From: Bacteroidaceae bacterium
GTDB lineage: Bacteria; Bacteroidota; Bacteroidia; Bacteroidales; Bacteroidaceae
Length of the DNA stretch: 61,672 nucleotides
NCBI GenBank assembly: GCA_017649485.1
Contig: JAGCGS010000024.1
Coordinates: 1 to 61,672, forward strand
Reading direction: 5' to 3'
Below, in pieces: positions 8,249-16,519 of the stretch (position 1 is the stretch's first letter; each line of letters begins with the position of its first letter). The notes beneath the pieces were generated by a model. The model saw nothing but the letters and a program-made list of their open reading frames with translations. It ran no database searches and was not told the DNA's origin. A program made the translations under genes and the position numbers.

Positions 8249-9241
8249 TTAGTTTTGCAGTGCCAAATACTCCATGATGCCTTTGCGATACAGCTCGGCA
8301 GGGTCTTTTATCCCTTGTTCAGATAAGCGGTCATAGATCTGGCAGAACGTCTCTACATCGGCTTCACTGAAGTTGTGATAGTCCTCTGTTTCTTTGCCTG
8401 CTATCTGACAGTTGTACCAGCACGAAAGACTCTCGAAAGCACTCCAAGGCACATAGGTCAGGTCTTTGTCTGATTCAATCGTGTCAACATAGTCACGCAT
8501 CTCCTGATAGATAGGGTCAATCTCATCCTGCATCAAGAAAATGCCGAATTCGTGGCTGAACATAGCGAGTTGATAGTTGAGTGACTGATTGAAATACACG
8601 GTGTTGGCGTTCTCACTTAGGTTGTTGTAAGAAGGACCGTGCTTACCTGCACGATAGAGCAACCAATGGTAGTCGCCACGTTTCCAAGTATAACCAGTCA
8701 CGCGTTCCCAGTCCTTGACAAATGAATTGTCTTGCAACCGATGGTTCAAGATATTTGTCCGTTCCTGCATGTCGGCTTTGGCTGCAGGATATACCTGTTG
8801 TAGGTATTGGCTGTAGTTGTCCACATATACTTTGGCAATGGCATCCACCGCTTTTAGGATGTTGTCAGGGGCTTGGGCTTTTCTGCCTTCCACTTTCACC
8901 AAATCCATCACCACCTGCATGGAGTCGGCATTGGGGATGTTTTCTTTAGAGACGCCGAAGAAGAAAGGACCTGCCAGCATGCCGCCCTCACCTTGTCCGA
9001 AGGTCAGGTAATCCTTGTATTTCTTCAAGGTGTCGATGGCTGTTTGAGGAATGGTATTACCATACCAGGCAACATACTCCTCGTCTGAAAAACCTAACCC
9101 AGCTATAGTGTAGAGATGTGTCACATAATTCACCTCTGGTCTTATTTCTGCCAGAATCTTAATGTCTGTATGCTGCTGCTGCGTCGTGCAAGCACTAAAA
9201 GCGGTTGCCAAGGCTATGATAGCCCATAATAACTTTCTCAT
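8249..9241 (-). CDS. Uncharacterised lipoprotein, possibly an inactive metallopeptidase-like protein
   Basis: 330 residues with signal peptide and lipobox FSAC followed by TTQQQ. The body is mixed alpha/beta with many aromatic residues. The segment MFSHEFGIFLMQDE recalls the HEFSH zinc-binding helix of some Bacteroidetes DUF4932-type proteins, but the second His is replaced by Ile/Phe, so an active metal site is doubtful. I do not recognise the family securely. The start codon overlaps the stop of the upstream acetyltransferase gene in an ATGA, which suggests translational coupling. A terminator follows, so this is the last gene of the operon. Confidence 0.6.
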   Translation of the reverse strand: MRKLLWAIIALATAFSACTTQQQHTDIKILAEIRPEVNYVTHLYTIAGLGFSDEEYVAWYGNTIPQTAIDTLKKYKDYLTFGQGEGGMLAGPFFFGVSKENIPNADSMQVVMDLVKVEGRKAQAPDNILKAVDAIAKVYVDNYSQYLQQVYPAAKADMQERTNILNHRLQDNSFVKDWERVTGYTWKRGDYHWLLYRAGKHGPSYNNLSENANTVYFNQSLNYQLAMFSHEFGIFLMQDEIDPIYQEMRDYVDTIESDKDLTYVPWSAFESLSCWYNCQIAGKETEDYHNFSEADVETFCQIYDRLSEQGIKDPAELYRKGIMEYLALQN

Positions 9242-9768
9242 AGTTTCAGTTTGTTATTGTTGATTCTCATTATCTTTACAGGTCTGTCATTGCCATGGTA
9301 AAGGTGGCTGCACCAATTGATGGCACCTGTGTCATAGAAACCGCATTTCTCCATGACTCTACCTGAGGCTGGATTATCAACGAAATAGTCAGACCAGAGT
9401 GTTTCAAAACCTTTCTCATTGAAGCAATAGTCTATTATTAAACGTAGAGCCTCAGTGCAGATACCTTGATTCCAATAGGGTTTGGCTATCCAGTAACCAG
9501 TCTCGACATCGTTCTTGCCAATGTCGATGTTACTCTCACCATAAGTGTAATAGCCTATACAGCCGATGGGCTCGCCCGTTTCTTTCAGCTCAATAGCCCA
9601 GATATGGTCATTGTGGAAAATGGTGCGGATGGTGTGCAGGCTCTCCTTTATACTCTGATGAGGTGGCCACCCTGCACGGGGACCCACATCTGGGTCGGAA
9701 GCATATTTGAATAGTGCTTCTGCATCATCATCGTGCCAGGGGCGTAGTAGAATCCTTGCTGTTTCCAT
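9238..9768 (-). CDS. GNAT N-acetyltransferase, RimJ/RimL type
   Basis: 176 residues from METARILLRPW. This start has an AAGGAG nine bases upstream, whereas earlier in-frame ATGs overlap that signal. It should transfer acetyl from acetyl-CoA to an amine. Features are ARILLRPWHDDDAEALF at the N-terminus, strand 4 WAIELKETGEPIGCIGYY, an acetyl-CoA loop region around ETGYWIAKPYWNQGICTEAL, and the C-terminal NPASGRVMEKCGFYDTG typical of RimJ/RimL-like GNATs. The substrate is unknown. It overlaps the downstream lipoprotein by 4 bp and follows a truncated acetyltransferase remnant. Confidence 0.85.
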   Translation of the reverse strand: METARILLRPWHDDDAEALFKYASDPDVGPRAGWPPHQSIKESLHTIRTIFHNDHIWAIELKETGEPIGCIGYYTYGESNIDIGKNDVETGYWIAKPYWNQGICTEALRLIIDYCFNEKGFETLWSDYFVDNPASGRVMEKCGFYDTGAINWCSHLYHGNDRPVKIMRINNNKLKL

Positions 9769-9773
9769 GTCAT

Positions 9774-9917
9774 TCATCTCCTTCAAATCCCAATTGACCA
9801 GGCAGGCGAAGTTTCTCTATAAAAGGGAATGTCTCATCGAAAGCCAGGAAGCTTTCTGGGTTCTCATCTGCTACAAAGTAGCCTGATGGCGGACAGTATG
9901 TTGCTTCAGTAATGCCT
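9774..9917 (-). pseudogene. Remnant: last ~48 codons of a GNAT acetyltransferase
   Basis: In the minus-strand frame that stops at 9774-9776 this stretch encodes ITEATYCPPSGYFVADE and, further on, EKLRLPGQLGFEGDE. The intact acetyltransferase at 12913-13551 ends with ITEATYCPPKGYFVADE and RLRLPGQLGYEE. The 5' three quarters of the gene are absent; upstream sequence is the 3' end of the DUF3795 gene, which runs into the remnant out of frame. It is a deletion remnant of a second copy of that gene. Confidence 0.8.
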
Positions 9918-10814
9918 CGTTGTTTTCAAATTATTCTTTGCATCTTCGTTATTGCCAATCTCCTCGGCAAGTATTTCACATATATTCATGTTTGGACATT
10001 CACCACAAGATTCATATCCCTTGTTGGTAACACATGGCTTGATTTTGCACATTTGATTACAAAAGAAGTATTTCACACCATCGCCCTTACATCCTGTACA
10101 ATTAATTTTATCAGGAGTAATCATATCGGTATGAAACAACTCGCACCATTTTCGAGATACCTCCTCACGCATTTTGTCATCATCATCAATAGTGGCAATG
10201 CGAGCTTCGCATTTCTCACAGTTAATGCCACAATATCCAATCATTTTATTCTTATTATTCAGTATCTCCTCCAATGGTATCATCACGCCGCACTGGTAAT
10301 CGGGCGAGTCTATGTCGGTGCCGTTATACCATTCCATCGTCATGGCGTTGTTGGGGCAATGGAATTCCGGGTGCTGGGGCAGCCACTCCTTGTAGAACAT
10401 CTGGTACTGCTGCTGGAAGGCTTTCATGCCTCCCTCAAAATGCATCTTCAGCCACTTTCCGCTATGAATAGGAAAGAGATTCATACCCTCTGGCACATTG
10501 CCACCTTTATACTTTCCTCCGATTACGTATGTAAAAGTTTTGGTATTGCAAGCGGTAAAGTTCATTTCCGAACAGGTTGCACAATTATGGTTGGGAATAT
10601 CGCAGGAGCAGAGTCCGAACTCGCCGATACCGTTATCAATGGCGGCCTGTTGAAAGGCATTAGGCGTTTTGTGTTCAAAATACACTGGTTTTACTATCCT
10701 TTCCATATATTCGCCCCAAAACTTAGGGCATTCTTCTTCTCCCTTGCAGAATGGTATTTCTTTAGCCATACCGATAATCTGTACATTCTCTAACGTAACA
10801 ATCTCATGTTTCAT
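9906..10814 (-). CDS. GyrI-like effector-binding domain fused to a Cys-rich DUF3795-like domain
   Basis: 302 residues. Residues about 1-185 resemble GyrI-like/AraC effector-binding (SOUL-like) small-ligand domains: MKHEIVTLENVQIIGMAKEI, then FWGEYMERIV, and late WLPQHPEFHC...MEWYN. From about 190 a Cys-rich domain begins (MIGYCGINCEKCEARIA, CTGCKGDG, FFCNQMCKIKPC, CGECPNM), which fits DUF3795, probably a metal- or cluster-binding domain. The order is unusual but the whole frame is open. The last five codons (TTRHY) come from reading out of frame into the acetyltransferase remnant, so the natural C-terminus was probably lost. A truncated copy of the first domain lies at 16520-16821. Confidence 0.75.
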   Translation of the reverse strand: MKHEIVTLENVQIIGMAKEIPFCKGEEECPKFWGEYMERIVKPVYFEHKTPNAFQQAAIDNGIGEFGLCSCDIPNHNCATCSEMNFTACNTKTFTYVIGGKYKGGNVPEGMNLFPIHSGKWLKMHFEGGMKAFQQQYQMFYKEWLPQHPEFHCPNNAMTMEWYNGTDIDSPDYQCGVMIPLEEILNNKNKMIGYCGINCEKCEARIATIDDDDKMREEVSRKWCELFHTDMITPDKINCTGCKGDGVKYFFCNQMCKIKPCVTNKGYESCGECPNMNICEILAEEIGNNEDAKNNLKTTRHY

Positions 10815-10822
10815 ATCGCTAA

Positions 10823-11134
10823 CTACTTTACATATAATCTAGATAATCTGTTATCATTCATCGTTTCCAGCGTTTCAGCTTCGGGATTCATCCAACCAAA
10901 ACCACCTATCAGTACCAAAGCAGCATAATCAGCAGGCATGGTTTTGAACGAAAAGTTGGGCAGGGTTCGCATACCGCCAATAGATTTAACTGGCTCCATA
11001 GTCGGAGCAACTATTTTGTAAACATACCTAGGTTCCTTGCGAGATCCTGTAGCATCGGTGTTCACTGCACCTGGCATGAAACCTATCTCGTGCTCGGCAT
11101 AATTATCCAGCAATATGTACAATATTTCTTTCAT
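10823..11134 (-). pseudogene. Truncated DJ-1/PfpI-family protein (N-terminal half)
   Basis: From the ATG at 11134 (MKEILYILLDNYAEHEI) the frame matches the first half of DJ-1/PfpI glutamine-amidotransferase-like proteins, with APTMEPVKSIGGMRTLP and DYAALVLIGGFGWM. Family members are about 190 residues and carry the nucleophile Cys roughly 25 residues after this GGFGW region. Here the frame ends after 103 residues, before the Cys, and the next gene starts 8 bp later. It is therefore probably non-functional, although it is still open and closely spaced within the operon. Confidence 0.65.
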
Positions 11135-11141
11135 CTTGATA

Positions 11142-11876
11142 TTATTCAATGACGAAACTCCTTGGATAAAAGTCGCTGTAGAAACGGCCATCGGTGGCGG
11201 TGAACTTCAGCACGCAGTAGTTAGGGTCGGTCACACCGCCGGGGTAGTATTGCTCATCGCCCTCGTGCCAGATCATTTCTTTCGAAGCGGCATCAGTCAG
11301 CACCTCCATCGTACCTCTGAGCATCATGCCTTTAAATCCTTTGGCATCGCAAAAATAGATGCTAGCCTTAGGGTTAACCTTGTATTGAGCCACACGTATT
11401 GAGAACGTGTTGGTCGTAAAGTAGAAGGTTTTGATACCCTCACGCTTGCGTGGTGCCAGCATGGCTTTGGTCCAAGGAAAACCTTCTTGGTCTACGGATG
11501 AGATGAAAGCGATGGGTTGATTGTCGGCCATCTGTGCAATAAGTTCTTTAACGCCTACGAGAGCGGGGTTCTCAGGCACCTCATCGCCAGAAACCGTCAG
11601 TCCCTTGTGCCAACGCTTTAACTGGGGGAAATACGTTTTCATCATACCGATATACTCCTCTTTGGTGATGGGTTTCTCCAACCCCTCGTTTACTGCACCA
11701 ACAAACTGCGCACAATGTTCAATCATCTCGTCCATGGTGCAATCCTGCAGAAAATTACCGTCCTTGTAGCAGTACATGCAGTAATCTTCATTTTTTCTTC
11801 CGTCGGCATTGGTGCCGAGAACTTCTTCTGTGAGCGGCATGCCGCAACTCTGACAAAATCTCATTTCTTTATTCAT
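11142..11876 (-). CDS. Zinc-ribbon plus pyridoxamine 5'-phosphate oxidase-like flavoprotein
   Basis: 244 residues. The N-terminal 85 residues form a putative zinc-ribbon domain: CQSCGMPL...DYCMYCYKDGNF...CTMDEMIEHCA, a pattern common next to Bacteroidetes and Firmicutes small enzymes. Residues about 110-244 match the pyridoxamine-phosphate-oxidase-like split barrel: PIAFISSVDQEGFPWTKAM, then TFYFTTNTFSIRVAQYKVNP and ASIYFCDAKGFKGMMLRG. Proteins like this bind FMN or F420 and are often annotated as general-stress-protein 26-like. The reaction is unknown. It is co-oriented and closely spaced with its neighbours. Confidence 0.82.
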   Translation of the reverse strand: MNKEMRFCQSCGMPLTEEVLGTNADGRKNEDYCMYCYKDGNFLQDCTMDEMIEHCAQFVGAVNEGLEKPITKEEYIGMMKTYFPQLKRWHKGLTVSGDEVPENPALVGVKELIAQMADNQPIAFISSVDQEGFPWTKAMLAPRKREGIKTFYFTTNTFSIRVAQYKVNPKASIYFCDAKGFKGMMLRGTMEVLTDAASKEMIWHEGDEQYYPGGVTDPNYCVLKFTATDGRFYSDFYPRSFVIE

Positions 11877-11896
11877 ACTCTTTTGCTTATTTGATG

Positions 11897-12916
11897 TTAA
11901 AGTACCTTCTTTACGCCAGGAATTATTCGCAGTAACCAGGTGAGCCCGAAAGATGCGATGGTGATAACGCCGCCGATAAACATGAACTTACCGAAGGCAC
12001 CCATCCAGATGCCGTCAACTGCATACTGCAATGCAATCATCAGTATTAGATGAACGATGTAAGCTCCGTATGCCTGTGCGGCACACCACCGCCAGAACTT
12101 ACTGTTCCAGTTTCCGCACTCGCGGAACAGCCAGAGCAGTCCGAAACTAATGAATACGCAAAGTAACGACTCGTATATGCCGAACCACCGAGCTACAAAG
12201 TCGTTCCACTCACCGCCATCTCGCAGATAGATACCTAATGCTAACAGGCATCCTATTGTAAGCGATAGTGCTCCTGTGGTATTGCTCATCTTCTCAAGCC
12301 AATTTAAGCGACTGGCCAGAATGCCGATGACAAACATCATCACATATTGCAGATAGTGGGCAGGCTCCATCGGCAGGGGAATGATGCCAAAGGGCCATAT
12401 CCAATGATCCTGCGGAGAAACTTGACGGATGAAATAACTGCCTATGCCCATTATGCAGCTAAATATTAGTAGTCCTATGATGGTGGGTTTTGACGAACAA
12501 CTGCCACAGTCAGGCTTACATATAAGTCGTATCAAGGCATAGAGAAGACAGAACACGAGCAGACTCTCAATATACCACATGTGAGCAATTTCAAGCTTGC
12601 CAGACAATACAGAAATCAGTCCACCCATCAACAAAAGCGGAATACCCAGGCGGATGAGTTTCTTTTGCACAAATGCCTTAGCTCCCTGCTTGTCGAAACT
12701 CATGGGCACAAAATATCCTGAAATCAGAAAGAACAGTCCCATGAAGAAGGCGGCATTTACTGAGAAGAAGTGCCATATCCAGGGCATCACCTCGGCAGGG
12801 TTACTGGGATGATAACCCCAGTCACCACCATCACCGTATGCCTGGCCAGCGTGATGGAATATCACCAGTACCGTCAGGAATACTTTCAGATTGTCCAAAT
12901 ATAAAAGTCGTTTCAT
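11897..12916 (-). CDS. Acyltransferase 3 family integral membrane protein
   Basis: 339 residues with about ten membrane helices. It begins YLDNLKVFLTVLVIFHHAGQ, the first-helix signature of acyltransferase-3 proteins, which O-acylate extracellular sugars or other envelope molecules. LFFLISGYFVP and the basic loop QKKLIRLGIPLLL are also typical. It overlaps the upstream acetyltransferase by 4 bp (ATGA). A second copy with a large internal deletion lies at 17275-17748. The acyl acceptor cannot be inferred. Confidence 0.87.
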   Translation of the reverse strand: MKRLLYLDNLKVFLTVLVIFHHAGQAYGDGGDWGYHPSNPAEVMPWIWHFFSVNAAFFMGLFFLISGYFVPMSFDKQGAKAFVQKKLIRLGIPLLLMGGLISVLSGKLEIAHMWYIESLLVFCLLYALIRLICKPDCGSCSSKPTIIGLLIFSCIMGIGSYFIRQVSPQDHWIWPFGIIPLPMEPAHYLQYVMMFVIGILASRLNWLEKMSNTTGALSLTIGCLLALGIYLRDGGEWNDFVARWFGIYESLLCVFISFGLLWLFRECGNWNSKFWRWCAAQAYGAYIVHLILMIALQYAVDGIWMGAFGKFMFIGGVITIASFGLTWLLRIIPGVKKVL

Positions 12917-13551
12917 TCTTCGTATCCTAATTGACCTGGAAGGCGGAGTCTTTCTTTACTGGGGAATGTCGCTTCGTAGGTCTCGAAGGCCTCAGGATGC
13001 TCGTCGGCCACGAAATAGCCCTTGGGAGGACAATAGGTGGCTTCGGTAATTCCATTTGATTTCAACCACCCTGGGATTAACTCTTGGGCAAGGAAGTAAG
13101 GCACAATTGCATCCTTAGGCTCGGCATGATAATGGATGTTCAGCTTGCTGGCAAGGTCGAAGCCTGCATGTTTGTAAAAATCAATGTTACCCTCCATACA
13201 GATAAAGCCAATGCCTATTTCACTAGCTTTCTCTAAAGCAAACTGGAGCAGTTTGAGTCCATAGCCTTTGCGCTTATAGTCAGGGTGGATGCTGATAGGA
13301 CCAAAGGTCCAAGAAGGCTTGCGATTACCATTATCGAGTATTAATTCTGCTTTTGAAAACATAACGTGACCAATAATCATATTTTCCTCTTCCATCACAA
13401 AATCCAACTCGGGGATGAAGTCAGGATTCATTCTATATTGATTAAGCACAAAATGCTCTGTACATCCTGGACGATAAACATTCCAGAAGGCTTCACGCGT
13501 AAGGTTCTCTACCTCACGATAATCTTTGGGTTGTTCTAATCTGATATTCAT
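12913..13551 (-). CDS. GNAT N-acetyltransferase
   Basis: 212 residues. The N-terminus IRLEQPKDYREVENLTREAF, the central FGPISIHPDYKRKGYGLKLLQFA (strand 4 and the acetyl-CoA-binding R/Q-x-x-G-x-G/A loop seen as KRKGYG) and GFICMEGNIDFYKHAGFD identify a GNAT of the YhbS type. The C-terminal extension contains CPPKGYFVADEHPEAF, a feature of this subgroup. It overlaps genes on both sides by 4 bp, so it is tightly coupled to two membrane acyltransferases. A fragment of a homologous gene lies at 9774-9917. Confidence 0.88.
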   Translation of the reverse strand: MNIRLEQPKDYREVENLTREAFWNVYRPGCTEHFVLNQYRMNPDFIPELDFVMEEENMIIGHVMFSKAELILDNGNRKPSWTFGPISIHPDYKRKGYGLKLLQFALEKASEIGIGFICMEGNIDFYKHAGFDLASKLNIHYHAEPKDAIVPYFLAQELIPGWLKSNGITEATYCPPKGYFVADEHPEAFETYEATFPSKERLRLPGQLGYEE

Positions 13552-14660
13552 TTTTCCATTTTATTCTTTTCTCCCAATACGCACCAGCGGACGATAGGGA
13601 TACGACGAAGTATCTCATATGTCAGTGGTGATAGTGTGAAGACAGCAACTGTCATGATGAGGTACATCACCAATGGAGGCAAATTCGTATATGTTTTCAT
13701 CATATAGCCCAGACCAGCAATAAACAAATAATGAACTATGTAGATACCGAAACTGGAGCGTGTCATATAACAGGCAAAGTTTCCTGTATAGTCAAAGCAG
13801 GCACTGAACCATCCCATCATGGCCAGACACATCAGCCACCCATAAATGCAGTTAAGCGGACTGCCTAAATACTGAGGAGAAGTATTATTCTCCCCAAAGG
13901 TGGTAACAATCAATAGGATGCCACTCAATACAGCACATACCATCAATGGGATCCAAGCTTTGGTAACTTTATCCTGCACTTCATCATGTGAGAATACAAA
14001 GTAGCCTAACAAGAAAGGCACTATATAGAAGAATGGCTTGTATAAGTTCCAAAGACCGTCGGCAGTCTCTGGACGTGGCTCTGCTATGAGTGTCTGCTCG
14101 CCCAGCCAGAAAATCAAGCCCAAGATCACGATGATCACAATTCCTGCCTTGCCACACCAATTCCAGAACTTGTCCTCTTTATCCAGTACACGCACCAGTA
14201 GTAACACCAAGCAGAACAGCCACAAATCTTGGATAAACCAAAGCGGTCCTGTGCCAGAAAAGGCCATAATTAAATACTTCGCTATAGTCGGGAGACCTTC
14301 GAGTACGCCTAACCTTGCTGCTACGGCAGTGTTGAAATAACCTATTATCCAATGGAATACAAGTAGGCCTATGGTACTTGGCACCAGTAACTTTCGTGTG
14401 CGTGCCTTGAACCAAGTTTTACCATCTGTTTTATCTAAAGCATACTTGGCACTTACACCTGCCAACAAAAACAGCAATGGCATAAACCACGGGTAGAGGA
14501 TATACATCACCACATCCTGATATTGCGGATACCCAGGGTATTCACCAAAACCGCCTATGCCGCCAAACACTCCTTTGTTGTTAAAGAAGTAAATAACATG
14601 ATAGAACAATACCAATAGCACTGTTACCCAACGTAAATTATCAATCCAATGTTTTCTCAT
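13548..14660 (-). CDS. Acyltransferase 3 family integral membrane protein, first gene of operon
   Basis: 370 residues, about ten membrane helices. WIDNLRWVTVLLVLFYHVIY opens the protein as in other acyltransferase-3 proteins, followed by LFLLAGVSAKYAL and RKLLVPSTIGLL. It is likely to transfer acyl groups to an envelope glycan or lipid. It is the first gene after a clear promoter (14679-14710) whose upstream flank carries a 39-bp element shared with the promoter beside the LytTR gene. The operon continues to 8249 with overlaps or gaps of at most about 20 bp, except around the pseudogene remnant. Confidence 0.87.
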   Translation of the reverse strand: MRKHWIDNLRWVTVLLVLFYHVIYFFNNKGVFGGIGGFGEYPGYPQYQDVVMYILYPWFMPLLFLLAGVSAKYALDKTDGKTWFKARTRKLLVPSTIGLLVFHWIIGYFNTAVAARLGVLEGLPTIAKYLIMAFSGTGPLWFIQDLWLFCLVLLLVRVLDKEDKFWNWCGKAGIVIIVILGLIFWLGEQTLIAEPRPETADGLWNLYKPFFYIVPFLLGYFVFSHDEVQDKVTKAWIPLMVCAVLSGILLIVTTFGENNTSPQYLGSPLNCIYGWLMCLAMMGWFSACFDYTGNFACYMTRSSFGIYIVHYLFIAGLGYMMKTYTNLPPLVMYLIMTVAVFTLSPLTYEILRRIPIVRWCVLGEKNKMEK

Positions 14661-14678
14661 AGCTTTGTTTATTTACTG

Positions 14679-14710
14679 CAAATGTACATAAAACCGTCTT
14701 CCGATGCAAG
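14679..14710 (-). promoter_or_regulatory. Promoter of the acyltransferase operon
   Basis: In minus-strand sense there is a -33 box CTTG (14707-14710), a 20-bp spacer and a -7 box TACATTTG (14679-14686), matching the Bacteroidetes primary-sigma consensus. The ATG at 14660 lies 18 bp downstream of the -7 box, giving a very short leader. Confidence 0.8.
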
Positions 14711-14749
14711 TATTTGGGATATATTGCATGGTTTTGGGATGAATGACAT
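14711..14749. promoter_or_regulatory. Putative LytTR operator, copy 1 (20-bp-period direct repeat)
   Basis: Plus-strand sequence holds TTTGGGAT at 14713-14720 and again at 14733-14740, exactly 20 bp apart. The 39-bp stretch is 31/39 identical, without gaps, to 23495-23533. Both copies start at the base next to the -33 box of a minus-strand promoter. LytTR-domain regulators bind direct repeats about 20-21 bp apart, and the only LytTR gene in the window adjoins the second copy. Confidence 0.65.
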
Positions 14750-14761
14750 AAATCTGCAGTA

Positions 14762-15310
14762 TTATAGCACATGCTTTGCCACCGAAGTTCTATCATTATA
14801 CTCGAAAAAATAGAAGTCAGTCCAGCCTGTGTTCTCAGCATAGAGATGCTGCTTGCCCCTGTACTCGAAACCTAAGCGTTCGTAAATCCTGTGTGCAGGC
14901 GTGTTGGAAGCAAGGGCATCGAGGCGTATGGTCTGTATGCCGTTCTCTTTTGCCAAGTTGATGGCCTCACGAACCATTTCTGAACCTATTCCTTTTCCTT
15001 GACAGTCAGGGCTGACGGCAAGGATATGTATCACTGCCACTTTATCGTCTGCCACCTGCTGAGACCACTCAATAGCGTGATAGTCCTCACCTTGGTACAT
15101 CGTGACAGCCATTGCTCCTACGATAACATTTTTCTCCCTATATAGATACATGCTCCCCTCTTCAATATAGACTCTGATGCCATCGATAGTGGGATGCAAA
15201 CCCTTTTTCCAACGGGCAAAGCGCTCCATGTCTGGAGTCCTGTCCGTCGCATCATCATAAAACGCGATGATGTATTCGTAATCTTCAATTGTTGCTTTTT
15301 TTAGTCTCAT
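14762..15310 (-). CDS. GNAT N-acetyltransferase
   Basis: 182 residues. The central motif VIHILAVSPDCQGKGIGSEMV (strand 4 plus the Q-x-x-G-x-G/A acetyl-CoA loop seen as QGKGIG) and RLDALASNTPAHRIYERLGFEY near the C-terminus are classical GNAT signatures. The N-terminus MRLKKATIEDYEYIIAFYD is complete. The substrate is not recognisable. It lies upstream of the divergence-free promoter region of the 14660 operon and 35 bp downstream of another acetyltransferase remnant. Confidence 0.88.
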   Translation of the reverse strand: MRLKKATIEDYEYIIAFYDDATDRTPDMERFARWKKGLHPTIDGIRVYIEEGSMYLYREKNVIVGAMAVTMYQGEDYHAIEWSQQVADDKVAVIHILAVSPDCQGKGIGSEMVREAINLAKENGIQTIRLDALASNTPAHRIYERLGFEYRGKQHLYAENTGWTDFYFFEYNDRTSVAKHVL

Positions 15311-15344
15311 AATCTTATGCTCTCCAATGTTTTTCCATATTAAC

Positions 15345-15490
15345 TCAAGTTAATCCTGCACCGACTCCCTCACTCTTATAGGGTTTGAAACCCTCTACAT
15401 CCTTCCAATTCTGTTCCTCGCACAGTGGATCGAATGCCCTACTCTGCAAGTCGAGCAGGGTAGGAACATCCTGTATCGTTGCAAGTCCTA
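15345..15490 (-). pseudogene. Remnant: N-terminal ~47 codons of a GNAT acetyltransferase
   Basis: Between the isochorismatase-like gene and the next acetyltransferase, a minus-strand frame ending at 15345-15347 reads IKIGLATIQDVPTLLDLQS and then RAFDPLCEEQNW, which looks like the start of a GNAT-type acetyltransferase. There is no ATG; an ATA sits where the start would be expected, and the frame stops after about 47 codons. The rest of the gene is absent. Confidence 0.6.
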
Positions 15491-15493
15491 TCT

Positions 15494-15976
15494 TTATTCC
15501 TTAATATTGATCAATTCGCAACCTTGTTTTTTGTAGTAGGCAAGCATCTCTGGCAGTTTCTTTAGATCATAGCTGGTGATACAGTCGGAGAAAACGTGTA
15601 CTGTATAGCCTGATTTCCGCAAGTTGAAACAGGTGGACTTCACGCAGGCGGTAGCATCTGCGCCGATAACATAGAATTCTGTGATTCCGTTTTCAGCAAT
15701 GAACGTAGTAAATGCCTCGCTTGTGAGGGCATTACTCTTTGTCTTCACAAAGATATTGTCAGAAACTACTTTCAGTTCTGGCACAAGTTCTTCACCGCGA
15801 GTGCCAGGTTTGAAAGTTCGTGTACCAGCGCTGATGTTGTTGTGCTTGATATAGGCGACATGCATCTCCTCAGACACTGCCCAGTCTACAGCAGCATTGA
15901 TATTGCCAACAATGTCGCGGTAATGCTTGGTGATGTCGTTCTGGATGTCGATAACGATAAGTGCTTTTGTTTTCAT
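15494..15976 (-). CDS. Isochorismatase-family cysteine hydrolase
   Basis: 160 residues, a compact alpha/beta Rossmann-like hydrolase of the isochorismatase/nicotinamidase superfamily. The catalytic triad is visible as Asp10 (KALIVIDIQND), Lys78 (NIFVKTKSNAL) and Cys111 (IGADATACVKST). The short length suggests the small YcaC/RutB-like group, with an amide or ureido substrate; the exact compound is unknown. It overlaps the upstream CDP-alcohol phosphatidyltransferase gene by 4 bp (ATGA). Confidence 0.9.
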   Translation of the reverse strand: MKTKALIVIDIQNDITKHYRDIVGNINAAVDWAVSEEMHVAYIKHNNISAGTRTFKPGTRGEELVPELKVVSDNIFVKTKSNALTSEAFTTFIAENGITEFYVIGADATACVKSTCFNLRKSGYTVHVFSDCITSYDLKKLPEMLAYYKKQGCELINIKE

Positions 15977-16470
15977 ATGGTTTTGTTACGTATTAAATGT
16001 CCTTCCTGTATAGCTGCGAAGAGGGCGATGCAAGCAATCACCCATACAACAGGGATGAAGTATGACTGCCCGATATTTATCACGCCGACAAAGAGCAGGA
16101 AGCCTGTCAATTTGTTGGCTTTGGTGTGTAGGAATTCTATCTTGTGTTTTACCACATATGAACTGATGGCGTTACTGACTTTCACCAATGCGATAAGCCC
16201 TATCACCATCCATAGCGTAGCAGGCAGTTTCAGCCACGATAATAACTTATATCCAACTGCCAAGACAAACACGAAGTCTGCCAAACTATCCAATCTGGCT
16301 CCGAATTTACTTTCTACTCCCCATCGCCTTGCCAAAAAGCCGTCAAGCATATCCGTAGTACCAGCTATCAAGTAGAGCACCCAGAAGAGCATGGTCATTG
16401 CATCCACCAAAAGCAAAGGCAGACACAATGCGATTCGCGATGCTGAAAGGATGTTGGGAATATGATTCAT
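15973..16470 (-). CDS. CDP-alcohol phosphatidyltransferase family membrane enzyme
   Basis: 165 residues, about five membrane helices. The family motif DxxDGxxARx8Gx3Dx3D is complete: Asp40, Asp43, Gly44, Ala47, Arg48, Gly57, Asp61 and Asp65. The aspartates bind the metals that activate the CDP-alcohol. Enzymes of this size make phosphatidylglycerol phosphate or phosphatidylinositol-like lipids; the acceptor is not clear. It shares a 4-bp overlap with the isochorismatase-like gene. Confidence 0.92.
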   Translation of the reverse strand: MNHIPNILSASRIALCLPLLLVDAMTMLFWVLYLIAGTTDMLDGFLARRWGVESKFGARLDSLADFVFVLAVGYKLLSWLKLPATLWMVIGLIALVKVSNAISSYVVKHKIEFLHTKANKLTGFLLFVGVINIGQSYFIPVVWVIACIALFAAIQEGHLIRNKTI

Positions 16471-16519
16471 TGCTTTTTAAGGCCAGGAAAATAGTTCCTA
16501 GTCATAATCTTTTCATTTA

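Noticed and set aside
9912-10793. A 293-codon plus-strand frame opposite the GyrI-DUF3795 gene
   Set aside because: The minus-strand product has recognisable domains and a truncated homologue nearby; this frame has neither.
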